A DNA stretch of 64,000 nucleotides from Streptomyces sp. NBC_01446 (GTDB taxonomy: Bacteria > Actinomycetota > Actinomycetes > Streptomycetales > Streptomycetaceae): assembly GCF_026340095.1 (NCBI RefSeq), contig NZ_JAPEPO010000001.1:5046001-5110000 (forward strand), read 5' to 3'. The notes beneath the pieces were generated by a model. It worked only from the letters and a program-made list of their open reading frames with translations, was not told the origin of the DNA and made no database searches. Within the stretch, counting starts at the first letter, position 1; every line of letters starts with the position of its first letter. The translations under genes were made by a program, and so were the position numbers. Below, piece after piece: positions 7,816-16,358 of the stretch.

Positions 7816-8311
7816 ACTGATGGCCCGGTGCCGGACGGCGGTTCATCTGGAGATGCGGGACAGCTACGCCGTCGACTACGAAGAGGGGCCGTTCGCCGAC
7901 TGGCGTGCGGGCTTCCGGCACGACCCGGAGGACCGGCCGTCGTGGTGGAGGCCGTGGCTCGACCTCATCCAGGAGAACGTGCGGCGCGGCGCCGTGATCC
8001 GCCGGGCCCGGATCGTGTCCGAACCGGTCAGCGAGTACACCCGGTTCCTGTACGACGGCACGTTCACGAACGTCGCCGCAGGCGAGCTGGTCCGCTGGCT
8101 GCCGCGACGGCACGCCTCCGATCTTGCGCTGCCCGGGAACGACTTCTGGCTGTTCGATGACGAGTGGGTGCACTGGAACCACTTCGCTGGCGACGGCACG
8201 TGGACCGGCGAGGAGATGACAGACAGCCCTGCGGCAGCGAAGCTGTGCGCGGACGCCTTCGAGGCGGTGTGGGAGCGCGGTGTCCCGCACGATGAGTACG
8301 AGATCCGCTGA
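7787..8311 (+). CDS. DUF6879 family protein
   Basis: 174 residues, ATG with GGAGG upstream, inside the end of the previous gene. The order of conserved stretches (TAVHLEMRDSY, FADWRAGF, RRGAVIRRARIVSEPVSEYTRF, DFWLFDDEWVHWNHF, a C-terminal DAFEAVWERGVPHDEY) is that of DUF6879, found almost only in actinomycetes beside XRE regulators. Strongly charged, no membrane segment. Probably a protein-binding partner of the XRE regulator, which starts 23 bases later. Confidence 0.72.
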   Translation: MPLSVPTFDELMARCRTAVHLEMRDSYAVDYEEGPFADWRAGFRHDPEDRPSWWRPWLDLIQENVRRGAVIRRARIVSEPVSEYTRFLYDGTFTNVAAGELVRWLPRRHASDLALPGNDFWLFDDEWVHWNHFAGDGTWTGEEMTDSPAAAKLCADAFEAVWERGVPHDEYEIR

Positions 8312-8334
8312 ACAACCCCAGGTAGGCCGGCTTC

Positions 8335-9201
8335 ATGCCCAAGTCCCCGTCGTCGTCCGCGCAGGCCGCCCGAGAAGCGGTCGCGCTGAAACTGCGCGAC
8401 ATGCGTCTGGGCGCGGGACTCACTGTGCAGGGGCTGGCCTCCGCCGGCGGGTGGCACCATTCCAAGACGTCCCGCATCGAGAACGCGAAGACGGCACCGT
8501 CCGCCCGGGATATACGGGCCTGGTGCGAGGCATGTGGAATGCCAGAGCAGGCGGCCGGCCTCATCGCGCAGTCCCTCGACGCGGAGGCCATGTACCGGGA
8601 GTGGCGGCTGCAGGTCCGGTCGGGCATGAGGCACCTGCAGGACAGCGTCGTCGACTTTTTCCGGGCCACCCGTCTGTTCCGCGTGTACTCGTCGACGCTC
8701 GTTCCCGGGCTGCTGCAGACCGAGGGGTACGCGGCCGCGTTGCTGACGAGCATCGCCGATTTCCGGCAGGTGCCGGTGAACGACGGGCCGGCCGCCGCCG
8801 CGGCGCGCGTCGAGCGGTCGCGCATCATCCTGGAGCCGGGGCACCGGTTCCTCCTGCTCGTCGAGGAGGCCGTCCTGCGAGCCCAGATCGGCGACGAGCA
8901 GGCAATGGCCGCCCAGCTCGGCTACCTACTCACGGCGGGAGCACTGCCACAGGTGTCGCTCGGCGTCATACCGGCGGACACATCGAACCGTTGTCACTGG
9001 CCCATTGAGACGTTCCATGTGTACGACGACCGGCTTGTCTCCGTCGAGCTCACCTCCGCAGAGGTCAACATCACGGAGCCGGCGGAGATCGCCTTGTACC
9101 TGCAGGCGTTTGAACAACTGCGGAGCATGGCCGTGTACGGGGCCGACGCGCGTGCGCTCATCACGCGTGCCATCGACGCGCTTGACCAAGACCAGACGTG
9201 A
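8335..9201 (+). CDS. XRE-family regulator with DUF5753 domain
   Basis: 288 residues. Residues ~15-70 form a lambda-repressor-type HTH (LKLRDMRLGAGLTVQGLA ... TSRIENAKTAPSARDIRAW); the rest (FRATRLFRVYSSTLVPGLLQTEGYAAALL, then HRFLLLVEEAVLR, LGVIPADT, IALYLQAFEQLRSMAVYG) is DUF5753, the ligand/partner domain of WhiJ-like Streptomyces regulators. Such proteins usually pair with small DUF397 proteins in sporulation and antibiotic control; here the pair genes are instead the 86-residue and DUF6879 proteins just upstream. Likely autoregulates through the TGTGCA repeats. Confidence 0.85.
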   Translation: MPKSPSSSAQAAREAVALKLRDMRLGAGLTVQGLASAGGWHHSKTSRIENAKTAPSARDIRAWCEACGMPEQAAGLIAQSLDAEAMYREWRLQVRSGMRHLQDSVVDFFRATRLFRVYSSTLVPGLLQTEGYAAALLTSIADFRQVPVNDGPAAAAARVERSRIILEPGHRFLLLVEEAVLRAQIGDEQAMAAQLGYLLTAGALPQVSLGVIPADTSNRCHWPIETFHVYDDRLVSVELTSAEVNITEPAEIALYLQAFEQLRSMAVYGADARALITRAIDALDQDQT

Positions 9202-9293
9202 GGGTGCGACAACAGCTCAGGCCGGGCAGTTTTGCTTGCCGGCATGGACTTCGAAGGTGCTGCTCTGCCCTGATGGCAGAGAGCCGCAGGGAC

Positions 9294-10040
9294 TCACGAG
9301 CCAGGTGAGATCGCGGAGTTGAGCAGCAGAGTCGCATCCTCGTACTGCTGTGCCGCGTGGAAGCTCGCGACTATCCGGAGCACGGCGCCAACGTCCCGGC
9401 GCGCGGCGTTGGTGATCACGGCGTCCGCGGCTTCGGACAGTCCGGCTGAGCGGCACGATGCGACGACGCGTGGGATCTCACCTGCGGGGAGGGACATCGC
9501 CGACTGCCAGATCATGAAGAACGCGTCCTGTGTCTGACGCCGCAGCAGGCGGCTCATCAGGGTCTCCAGCTCCGTCCAGCCCGCATCTTCGTTCATCTGC
9601 GGGTGCCGGTCCCCCTCCGGCAGGGGGACCGGCACCCGGACACGTTTGCGCGCCCGCAGCTGGCGCTGCCGGGCGAACGCGGCGGTGTGGCGCCGCTGAG
9701 TGATCCGGACGGCCGGCTTGGCGGCGATGCTTCCCGGCCAGTCTGGCTGGCCGGAAAGCATCAGGAGGAGCTCATCCAGGGAGTGCGGGATTCTGACACC
9801 GGCGAGGTCAGTGTCCTGCCGTATGGCGGCGTAGAACTTGCGGAGCACTTCAGGCCTTGGCTGGTTCCTGCCGTTCAGGTAGCCATTCAGTGTGCTTGTG
9901 GCTACTCCGCATTCCTTGGCCACCCGCTCCTGGGTGAGGTCGGTGCAGTCCTTGACCCGTCGCAGGGCGTCAGCGAACGCGCGCTTTTCGTCGGAGTACT
10001 CGGGCGGGAGCTCCTTCCAGCCCTGCGTTCTCTTAGCCAC
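9294..10040 (-). CDS. XRE-family helix-turn-helix regulator
   Basis: 248 residues from GTG 10040, with GAGGAG seven bases upstream. Residues ~17-75 are an XRE HTH (EKRAFADALRRVKD, LTQERVAKECGVATSTLNGYL). The C-terminal half (ELETLMSRLLRRQ ... IPRVVASCRSAGLSEAADAVI ... VGAVLRIVASFHAAQQYEDATLLL) is helical and resembles the repeat region of other Streptomyces XRE proteins. Divergent from the defence-island genes that begin at 10276 and so a candidate regulator of them. A strong hairpin lies inside the gene at 9600-9638. Confidence 0.75.
   Translation of the reverse strand: MAKRTQGWKELPPEYSDEKRAFADALRRVKDCTDLTQERVAKECGVATSTLNGYLNGRNQPRPEVLRKFYAAIRQDTDLAGVRIPHSLDELLLMLSGQPDWPGSIAAKPAVRITQRRHTAAFARQRQLRARKRVRVPVPLPEGDRHPQMNEDAGWTELETLMSRLLRRQTQDAFFMIWQSAMSLPAGEIPRVVASCRSAGLSEAADAVITNAARRDVGAVLRIVASFHAAQQYEDATLLLNSAISPGS
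9600..9638. repeat. 17-bp perfect inverted repeat inside the XRE gene
   Basis: Arms 9600-9616 and 9622-9638 are perfect reverse complements separated by a 5-base loop. On the coding strand it encodes part of a basic/proline linker (RVPVPLPEGDRHP) between the HTH and the C-terminal domain. There is no U-run, so it is not a simple terminator. It may pause translation or transcription, or be a small inserted palindrome. Confidence 0.85.
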
Positions 10041-10275
10041 AGCAACCTCTCCTCGGAAGGCACGTCTGAGCAGCGTAAGTCTCCGATTGTGAGAGACGTT
10101 TGGGGCTTCAGGAAAGTGCCGTGCGGCTGGTGTGACTTACGAGAGCCAGTGAAAGTCTTGTGGGACTGGAATTGCCTTGGGTGGCCACGCCATGGTTGAG
10201 GGGACCGCCGGAGCGGGCCTCAACCTCACTTCCTCCAGCGCGTCTTCTGACCAAACCGATCCAAGGGGGCACGGT
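10041..10275. promoter_or_regulatory. Divergent intergenic region between the XRE gene and the defence island
   Basis: 235 bases between the divergent GTG (10040) and ATG (10276). A 7-bp inverted pair GTAAGTC (10075-10081) / GACTTAC (10134-10140) with a 52-base spacer could be two half-operators. AAGGGGG at 10264-10270 is the ribosome site that supports the 10276 start. No strong sigma-factor promoter is certain. Confidence 0.35.
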
Positions 10276-10962
10276 ATGGCTGTTCCGGCGTGGGACGATC
10301 CGGAGCTTGGAACGATGAAGCGCGCGGCGCTCTGGCTGATCACGGTGATCGGCGAAGGCAGCACGTTCACGAAGGCGGACGTGGCCAAGGCCTTCCCTGG
10401 TGTGAGCCAGGCGGACCGCCGTGTACGTGACCTGCGTTCGCATGGCTGGCAGATCGACACGCACCGCCAGGACCCGAGCCTCGGCCAGCACGAGCAGCGC
10501 TTCGTGGCGGCCGGCGAGCCGGTGTGGGAGCCCGGCAAGGGCAGCGGTCGGTCGGGCTCCACGATGACGGAGACGCGCCGCCGCGAGGTCCTGCTCACGG
10601 ACGGCAACATGTGCCGCTCGTGCGGAATCGCGGCGGGCGGGGACTACGGGGACGGGTTCGACACCGCGCAGATCGACATCGCCCGCCGGCCCGTGGTGCA
10701 GACCGACGGCGCCGAGAAGGTCGAGCTGGTGGCCGAGTGCAACCGCTGTCGCGTCGGCGGCCGCTCGAAGAAGGTGGACTTCGGGCAGATCGAGGGGGAC
10801 ATCTCGGGGCTTGGTAGCTTCGAGCGCGACGTGCTCGCAGGGTGGATCGAGAGGGATCAGAGAGAGTTCAGCAAGGTGGAGCGGCTCTGGGCGGTGTACC
10901 GCACGCTTCCCGCGGAGTCTCGCGAGCGGTTCCGTGAGGCGCTCACGGCGTCCGACAACTAG
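10276..10962 (+). CDS. Winged-helix plus degenerate HNH-like zinc protein
   Basis: ATG 10276 (MAVPAWDDPELG) is preferred for its ribosome site; an in-frame ATG 84 bases upstream is possible. 228 residues. The N-terminal half looks like a winged helix (TFTKADVAKAF ... ADRRVRDLRSHGWQI). The second half has the treble-clef spacing of HNH nucleases: RRREVLLTDGNMCRSCG, then AQIDIARRPVV, then ECNRCRVGG, giving two C-x2-C pairs. The expected catalytic DH is DI here, so it may bind DNA without cutting. First gene of the plus-strand defence operon; probably the DNA-recognition component. Confidence 0.6.
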   Translation: MAVPAWDDPELGTMKRAALWLITVIGEGSTFTKADVAKAFPGVSQADRRVRDLRSHGWQIDTHRQDPSLGQHEQRFVAAGEPVWEPGKGSGRSGSTMTETRRREVLLTDGNMCRSCGIAAGGDYGDGFDTAQIDIARRPVVQTDGAEKVELVAECNRCRVGGRSKKVDFGQIEGDISGLGSFERDVLAGWIERDQREFSKVERLWAVYRTLPAESRERFREALTASDN

Positions 10963-11031
10963 TTCCCGCTTGTCGGGGTGGGGTCGGCCGGCCCCACCCC
11001 CGGTATGTAGCTGAACTCTCAGGAGGAGAAC

Positions 11032-12435
11032 GTGAACAACGAATTCGGTAACCCGCCGCTTGCTGCTGAGAACCGCGGAACCGTGGAACGGCGCCTCAAG
11101 GAAGCCACGGCCGGCGATGGCCCTCGCGAGACCCTCACTGTCGAGTGGCGGACCAAGCCGAAGGTAGTCGAGGTCATCGACATGCCAGTGCACTCGCTCT
11201 ATCTCAATCCCGCTACGCACCGGATCCGGGCTCAGCGGAGCTACAAGCCGGAAGCGGACAGCCGACTGGATGAGGAACCCTGGAGCCCTGAGAGCCAGGA
11301 ATACCTCATGTATCTCCTGCAGGCCAAGCCCGATGACCCCTCCAAGTTCGATCCGGCGTTTGCCGAACTGAAGGCCAACCTGCAGGAGTTCGGGCAGAAC
11401 GAGCCGGGCCTCATTACGAGGGATGGCATCCTCGTTAACGGCAACACCCGCGCTGCCGCCCTCAGAAAGCTGGGCGTGCCCAACATCCGGGTCGGTGTCC
11501 TGCCCGACTCCTGCACGTGGGCGGACATCAACGCGGTTGAGCTCTCGCTGCAGCTTCGGCAGGACAAGCGGCGCGACTACTCGTACATCAACGAGCTCAT
11601 CGCCATGCAGGAGCAGATGGACTCGGGGCGCCAGATTTCCGACATTGCCAAGGCCTTCCACAAGCGAGTTCCGACAGTCGAGGCCGACTTGTGGATCCTG
11701 GCCAGGCTTGAGGAACTTCGGATCCGATCTCGTGCAGACGGGGCGCAACTGCAGCTGCTCTACTTCGAGGATGCGAAGGAGAAGCTGCACGAGCTCTACC
11801 GGGCGTGGACGAAGGATTCGAAGAAGAACCGTGACCGTGCGGACCTGATGATGGAGTACCGCATTGCTGCGATTGCTTTGAAATTCTCGAAGACGGATGT
11901 CCGGCTCATCGATTCGGAGTTCTGGAGGCGGTACCTGGAGCCGCGTCTTGCGCCAGCTCTCCGGCCGGACGTATCTGAGTCGGAAGAGCGGCGCATTCCG
12001 GGCATGAAGCGTGTTGTGAAACCCGTGGCGGCCCCATACGCGGAGGCGAAGGCCCTTACTGACCAGATCCTTCAGGCGACAGCCCTTGAGCGCTCTGGTA
12101 CCGAGGCGGCCTCCGAGGCCTCGAAGAAGGTGAAGCAGGTTCGGGAAGCGTTCGATGAGGCTCTCGAGCCGGCCGGTAAGGATTCCCGCGTGCGCAAGCG
12201 GAGCCTGGCCGCGTCCGACCGTATCAACGATGCCTGCCAGGACATCGAGCAGTGCATCATCGACATCGGCCTTGCCCGTGCGTCGAACAGCCTGGACGAG
12301 GAGACCCTCGACGACTCGGTGCTGAGGCTCAAGGCGACCCTGGGGAAGCTTGCCCGTGAGGTCAACCGCAGCATCGGGGACCCTGGCGACGGCGTGGCGT
12401 GGCTGCTCGACGCGGTGAGCAAGGAGCAGGCGTGA
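11032..12435 (+). CDS. ParB/sulfiredoxin-fold-like protein
   Basis: 467 residues with a clear AGGAGG ribosome site. Residues ~55-165 carry the ParB-like pattern: MPVHSLYLNP, FAELKANLQEFGQNEPGLITRDG, LVNGNTRAAALRKLG. In related proteins this fold binds nucleotides and, in some defence-associated members, cuts DNA or RNA. A helical region follows (YINELIAMQEQMDSG, ISDIAKAFHK), then a long charged coiled-coil C-terminus from ~residue 330. Its stop overlaps the helicase start as GTGA, showing tight coupling. The coupling points to a shared complex with the SNF2 helicase (inference). Confidence 0.7.
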   Translation: MNNEFGNPPLAAENRGTVERRLKEATAGDGPRETLTVEWRTKPKVVEVIDMPVHSLYLNPATHRIRAQRSYKPEADSRLDEEPWSPESQEYLMYLLQAKPDDPSKFDPAFAELKANLQEFGQNEPGLITRDGILVNGNTRAAALRKLGVPNIRVGVLPDSCTWADINAVELSLQLRQDKRRDYSYINELIAMQEQMDSGRQISDIAKAFHKRVPTVEADLWILARLEELRIRSRADGAQLQLLYFEDAKEKLHELYRAWTKDSKKNRDRADLMMEYRIAAIALKFSKTDVRLIDSEFWRRYLEPRLAPALRPDVSESEERRIPGMKRVVKPVAAPYAEAKALTDQILQATALERSGTEAASEASKKVKQVREAFDEALEPAGKDSRVRKRSLAASDRINDACQDIEQCIIDIGLARASNSLDEETLDDSVLRLKATLGKLAREVNRSIGDPGDGVAWLLDAVSKEQA

Positions 12436-14261
12436 CCGTGGCGGAGGAACGTTCGCTCACCATCGGCTTCGACACCACCCGAACCAAGGTGGTGCTCCGC
12501 GCCGCGCAGCGGTTCCAGCGGGATCTCGCGTCGCTGGCCACCCGCTTTTCGGTGGGGGGCCAGCGCAGCCTGCTCACGGCCGAGGTCGGTCTGGACGACT
12601 TCCTGGCCGGCGTCGAGGCACTGGCTGACTGGCCCGACGACGGGGTCGACTGGGATCAGGAACTCCTGGCGCTCGTCGAGAGCGTCATGGACGACTCGGA
12701 CTTCGCGGAGCGCCAGCTTCAGGGCGAGTCCGTGCGGCACGTTGACGCCGACGATGTTGAGGGCCTGCTGGGTGTCGGTTGGAAGGCCGATCTCACCAGC
12801 TTTCAGCAGCGCGACATCGCGCACTTGCTGTCCATGCAGCACGGGGCGAATTTCAGTGTCCCCGGGGCGGGCAAGACACGCGTCGGCCTCGCGGTGTATG
12901 CCGCGATGAAGGAGCGGGGAGACGTCCGACGCTTGCTCGTCGTGAGTCCCAAGTCGGCTTACGAGTCATGGCTGTTCGAGGCAGACGAGTGCTTCAAGGA
13001 AGCGCCCGTCACCCGGGTGATGGGGAGTACACCGGACCCGTCCGCGGAAATCCTCATCGTGAACTACGAGCGCCTCGACAAGTCCCTCAACGCTCTCGCT
13101 TCGTGGCTGCGTGCCGCCCCGTCCATGGTGATCCTCGACGAAGCGCACCGGATGAAGCTCGGCACTCGAGGGATCTACGGGAGCGCGTGCATGGCGCTCG
13201 GGCCGCTGAGCCGGCGTCGTCTGATTCTCACTGGAACGCCGGCGCCCAACGGAGCGAGGGACCTCGAGAACCTCCTCTCCTTCGTCTGGCCCGGCCAGGG
13301 CCGCAGGATCGTGACCAGGGCGGTCGACGGAGGAGACCTTGCCTACGCGAGCCAGGTGCTCCGGCCGATGTTCACCAGAACCACCAAGCACGAGTTGGGC
13401 CTGCCGCCGTTCGAGACGCGGATCCGGTATGTGCCGCTTCCGGACGGGTCGCTCCATCGCGAGATCTACGATGCCCTGGTCGGCCGGTACTCCGCCCGGG
13501 CGTCAGCGGAACGGGACGATTTCGACGCTCTCGGCAAGGCGATGCTGCGCCTGCTCATGGCCGCGACGAGTCCCGCCCTGCTCGGGGAAGGAGAAAGCCG
13601 TTACGCGCCGCTGGCCTACCGGGTTCCTCCGCTGGAGGTGCCGACCGGCGATTCGCTGTTCACGTTGATGCGGGACCTGCCCGCGTACGAGATCTCCCCG
13701 AAGTACAAGGAGGCGCTGAAAATCGTCTCTGAGAACGCCGCGGCCGGCCGCAAGACCCTAGTCTGGACGACGTTCGTGCGGAGCCTGACGACCATGGAGC
13801 GGCTGTTCACGGCGTACGAGCCGGCGGTGGTCCACGGGGGCACTCCGGACCGTGAGGAGCAGATCCGGCGCTTCCGCACTGACCCCGACTGCATGGTGCT
13901 GCTCTCCAACCCGGCCACCCTCGGCGAGGGGATCAGCCTGCACCACGAATGCCACGACGCCGTGTACGTCGACCGCGACTTCATGGCGGGACGCTTCCTG
14001 CAGAGTCTGGACCGTATCCACCGCCTCGGGCTCGCTCCGGACACGGAGACCAGGGTGACCGTGCTGGCAGCCGAGAAGACCATCGACGAGGTAGTGGCGC
14101 TGCGTCTCGAGCAGAAGCTGGAGTTCATGGGGAAGATCCTCGACGACCCCTCGGTCCAGCAGCTCGCGGATCTGCAGGAGGAGCCCTCGATCGCCGCGGG
14201 TATGGATATGGGAGACGTACGAGCGCTGATGGATTACTTCGATGATGCAGTCCGTAACTGA
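12432..14261 (+). CDS. SNF2-like superfamily II DEAH helicase
   Basis: GTG 12432 overlaps the preceding TGA; 609 residues. Motifs in order: Q region FQQRDIAHLL (~124-133), Walker A VPGAGKT (~143-149), LLVVSPKSAYESW, DEAH (~236-239), LTGTPAPN (motif III), ILKIVSENAA-type spacing then TLVWTTFV (IV), LLSNPATLGEGISLH (V) and SLDRIHRLG (VI). This is the SWI2/SNF2 dsDNA translocase layout, with an N-terminal ~110-residue region I cannot assign. Such ATPases power restriction or remodelling in defence systems. It overlaps the DUF3883 gene by 20 bases. Confidence 0.85.
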   Translation: MTVAEERSLTIGFDTTRTKVVLRAAQRFQRDLASLATRFSVGGQRSLLTAEVGLDDFLAGVEALADWPDDGVDWDQELLALVESVMDDSDFAERQLQGESVRHVDADDVEGLLGVGWKADLTSFQQRDIAHLLSMQHGANFSVPGAGKTRVGLAVYAAMKERGDVRRLLVVSPKSAYESWLFEADECFKEAPVTRVMGSTPDPSAEILIVNYERLDKSLNALASWLRAAPSMVILDEAHRMKLGTRGIYGSACMALGPLSRRRLILTGTPAPNGARDLENLLSFVWPGQGRRIVTRAVDGGDLAYASQVLRPMFTRTTKHELGLPPFETRIRYVPLPDGSLHREIYDALVGRYSARASAERDDFDALGKAMLRLLMAATSPALLGEGESRYAPLAYRVPPLEVPTGDSLFTLMRDLPAYEISPKYKEALKIVSENAAAGRKTLVWTTFVRSLTTMERLFTAYEPAVVHGGTPDREEQIRRFRTDPDCMVLLSNPATLGEGISLHHECHDAVYVDRDFMAGRFLQSLDRIHRLGLAPDTETRVTVLAAEKTIDEVVALRLEQKLEFMGKILDDPSVQQLADLQEEPSIAAGMDMGDVRALMDYFDDAVRN

Positions 14262-15009
14262 GAGCACCCGCAAGGCGGCGTACCGCTGGCTGGCCAGTCT
14301 GCAGGACTCCGAGGTCCGGCGATTGCGGGTGGTATTCAGCCACAGCCCGTCCTACTCGGACCTCACACCCAGCCAGTACGACCAGGGGCTTGCCTGGCTC
14401 CGCAGCCTCGGGCTGGTGACACCGCAGGGGACGGTCGCGGTGGGTGTGCGGGCGAAGGACCTGAGCGAGGCGGAAGCAGCGGTAACACGGGTGCTGGCCA
14501 AGAGAGACCTTGAGGCCAGAAAGGCCACGGGCGAATCCGGTGAACGGGCACTACTGGAATTGCTGAGAGAGTCCGGCGCGCAGGATGTCTTCCACGCCGC
14601 GGTCGAATCCGACTCCTATGGGTACGACATCGCCGCGACCGTGGCGGGCCGTCGGCTGCATATCGAGTGCAAGGCTACGACTGACGCACGGCAGTTGACC
14701 GTGTACCTCTCGCGCAATGAGTACGAGACCATGCGGATGGACCCTCTGTGGATCCTCGTCGCGGTGCTGGTGGGGGCTGACGGACAGGCGCGGCAGGTTG
14801 TGACCGTCGACAGGGCATGGCTCAGGGCCGCGGCACCGGCCGATACCACCGGAGACGTCCGGTGGGAGTCGGCACGCTTCCGCGTGCCGTCGCAGATGAT
14901 GGCTGCGGGGATCATGGCTGGATCCGAGAGGATGCTCGCCCACCACGGGCAGGAAGCGGCTGGCCTTCGTGTCTGGGGAAGATCGAGGGATCTTGCTCTG
15001 CTGAGCTGA
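14242..15009 (+). CDS. DUF3883 / PD-(D/E)XK nuclease-like protein
   Basis: 255 residues; tandem ATGs at 14242 and 14245 lie inside the end of the helicase gene. The core is SGERALLELLRESGAQDV, SYGYDIAATVAGRRLHIECKAT, ending with a LTVYLSRNEYE helix: the E ... D ... E-x-K series of the PD-(D/E)XK fold in DUF3883. The N-terminal ~90 residues look like a winged helix. Likely the nuclease or DNA-binding subunit working with the SNF2 helicase. The gene-to-gene overlap says the two are made in fixed ratio. Confidence 0.78.
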   Translation: MMQSVTESTRKAAYRWLASLQDSEVRRLRVVFSHSPSYSDLTPSQYDQGLAWLRSLGLVTPQGTVAVGVRAKDLSEAEAAVTRVLAKRDLEARKATGESGERALLELLRESGAQDVFHAAVESDSYGYDIAATVAGRRLHIECKATTDARQLTVYLSRNEYETMRMDPLWILVAVLVGADGQARQVVTVDRAWLRAAAPADTTGDVRWESARFRVPSQMMAAGIMAGSERMLAHHGQEAAGLRVWGRSRDLALLS

Positions 15010-15164
15010 TGCGGCCAGCATGAGTCGTCGGAACGGGCGGCTTAGCGTTCTCGTGGGTGTGACGGAGCTGCTGCGAGGGGAAGTTGTCCGGTCCTGCGAC
15101 TCTTGCCTGGCCGGGATGCGACACTTGCATGTCTGCCAACGCCGCACACCAGGAGAAGCCGAGA

Positions 15165-16358
15165 ATGAGCACCGCCGACAGGCTGACCTCAATTGAGATC
15201 TGCGCCGGTGCCGGCGGCCAGGCGGTCGGACTCCACGCGGCGAAGTTCCGGCACTTGGCGCTCGTGGAGATTGATCAGCACGCTGCCGCGACGCTCGCTC
15301 TGAACGTCCGGGAGAACCCCGCGTGGAAGTGGGAGCGGGAACACTGCCTCATCATCAACCGCGATGTGAATACCTTCAAGCCACTCGAAGAGGTTCCGAG
15401 CCCCTCTAGGAAGGGGAAGAAAGGAAACTCTGGGGCGCATGAGGAGGAAGGCGATTTCCTTAAGCCGGAAGAACTCGACCTCCTTGCTGGCGGAGTGCCC
15501 TGCCCCCCATTCTCGGCCGCCGGAAAGCAGCTCGGGCGTGATGATGAGCGTGACCTCTTCCCGAAGATGCTCGATCTTGTTGATCAGCTCCGGCCGCGCG
15601 CGGTGATGATTGAGAACGTACGTGGCCTGGTCGAGCCGGAGCCGAAATTCCGCTACTACCGCAACCACATCAAGAACCGGCTGCGTAAATCCGGCTACGT
15701 GATCTGCGGCTGGAATGTCCTGGAAGCCCAGGACTTCGGTGTTCCGCAGCTCCGTCCGAGGGCGATCCTGGTGGCTATCCGGAAGGACCAGTACAGGGGC
15801 TTCGACTGGCCGGTTCCCCGGAAGAAGATCACGACAGTGGCGCAGGCGCTCGAGGAATCCATGGCCCGGCGTCTTGGCGGGAAGGACTCACCGCTGTTCA
15901 AGCAGTGGTGGGACAAAGCGAGCCTTGGCACCGTCGCGCCGACTCTCGTGGGCGGCTCGAAGAAGCACGGCGGTGCCGATCTCGGACCGACCCGGGCCAA
16001 GAAGGCGTGGAACGCCCTCGGGGTGAACGGCATGGGCGTGGCCAATGATGAGGACAAGATCATTGACCGGAACCGCGATCTGGGGAGCCTGGCGCAGGAA
16101 CGCGGCCCCATGCTGACGGTCGAGCAGGCGGCGATCATCCAGGGATTCCCCAAGGACTGGCGCTTCGAGGGCAAGAAGACGGCCCAGTACAGGCAGGTGG
16201 GGAACGCATTCCCGCCTCTGGTTGCCGAGGCCGTCGGGCGCGCTATCGCGGAAGCTCTCCAGCGAACGGGAGAGCTGCGAGAAGACCCGGACCCCGAATT
16301 CGAGCCGGAGGAAGACCCCTCACTTACGGCGGTCCAGGAGAGCTTGCCGGCGAGCTAG
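15165..16358 (+). CDS. DNA (cytosine-5) methyltransferase
   Basis: ATG 15165 with AGGAGA upstream; 397 residues. C5-methyltransferase motifs: I EICAGAGGQAVGL (~10-22), II LVEID, IV GGVPCPPFSAAGKQ with catalytic Cys ~113, VI MIENVRG, VIII QLRPRAILV, IX-X GFPKDWRF ... QVGNAFPPLVAEAVG. A lysine/glutamate-rich insert (~78-100) separates motifs II/III from IV. The target-recognition region lies around residues 235-340. It methylates cytosine in the host site and is presumably the self-marking arm of the island. Its 3' end overlaps the convergent vsr gene by 39 bases. Confidence 0.92.
   Translation: MSTADRLTSIEICAGAGGQAVGLHAAKFRHLALVEIDQHAAATLALNVRENPAWKWEREHCLIINRDVNTFKPLEEVPSPSRKGKKGNSGAHEEEGDFLKPEELDLLAGGVPCPPFSAAGKQLGRDDERDLFPKMLDLVDQLRPRAVMIENVRGLVEPEPKFRYYRNHIKNRLRKSGYVICGWNVLEAQDFGVPQLRPRAILVAIRKDQYRGFDWPVPRKKITTVAQALEESMARRLGGKDSPLFKQWWDKASLGTVAPTLVGGSKKHGGADLGPTRAKKAWNALGVNGMGVANDEDKIIDRNRDLGSLAQERGPMLTVEQAAIIQGFPKDWRFEGKKTAQYRQVGNAFPPLVAEAVGRAIAEALQRTGELREDPDPEFEPEEDPSLTAVQESLPAS

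Noticed and set aside
10108..11790. Long minus-strand open frame opposite the HNH-like and ParB-like genes
   Set aside because: No domain signature and poor codon bias compared with the opposite strand.
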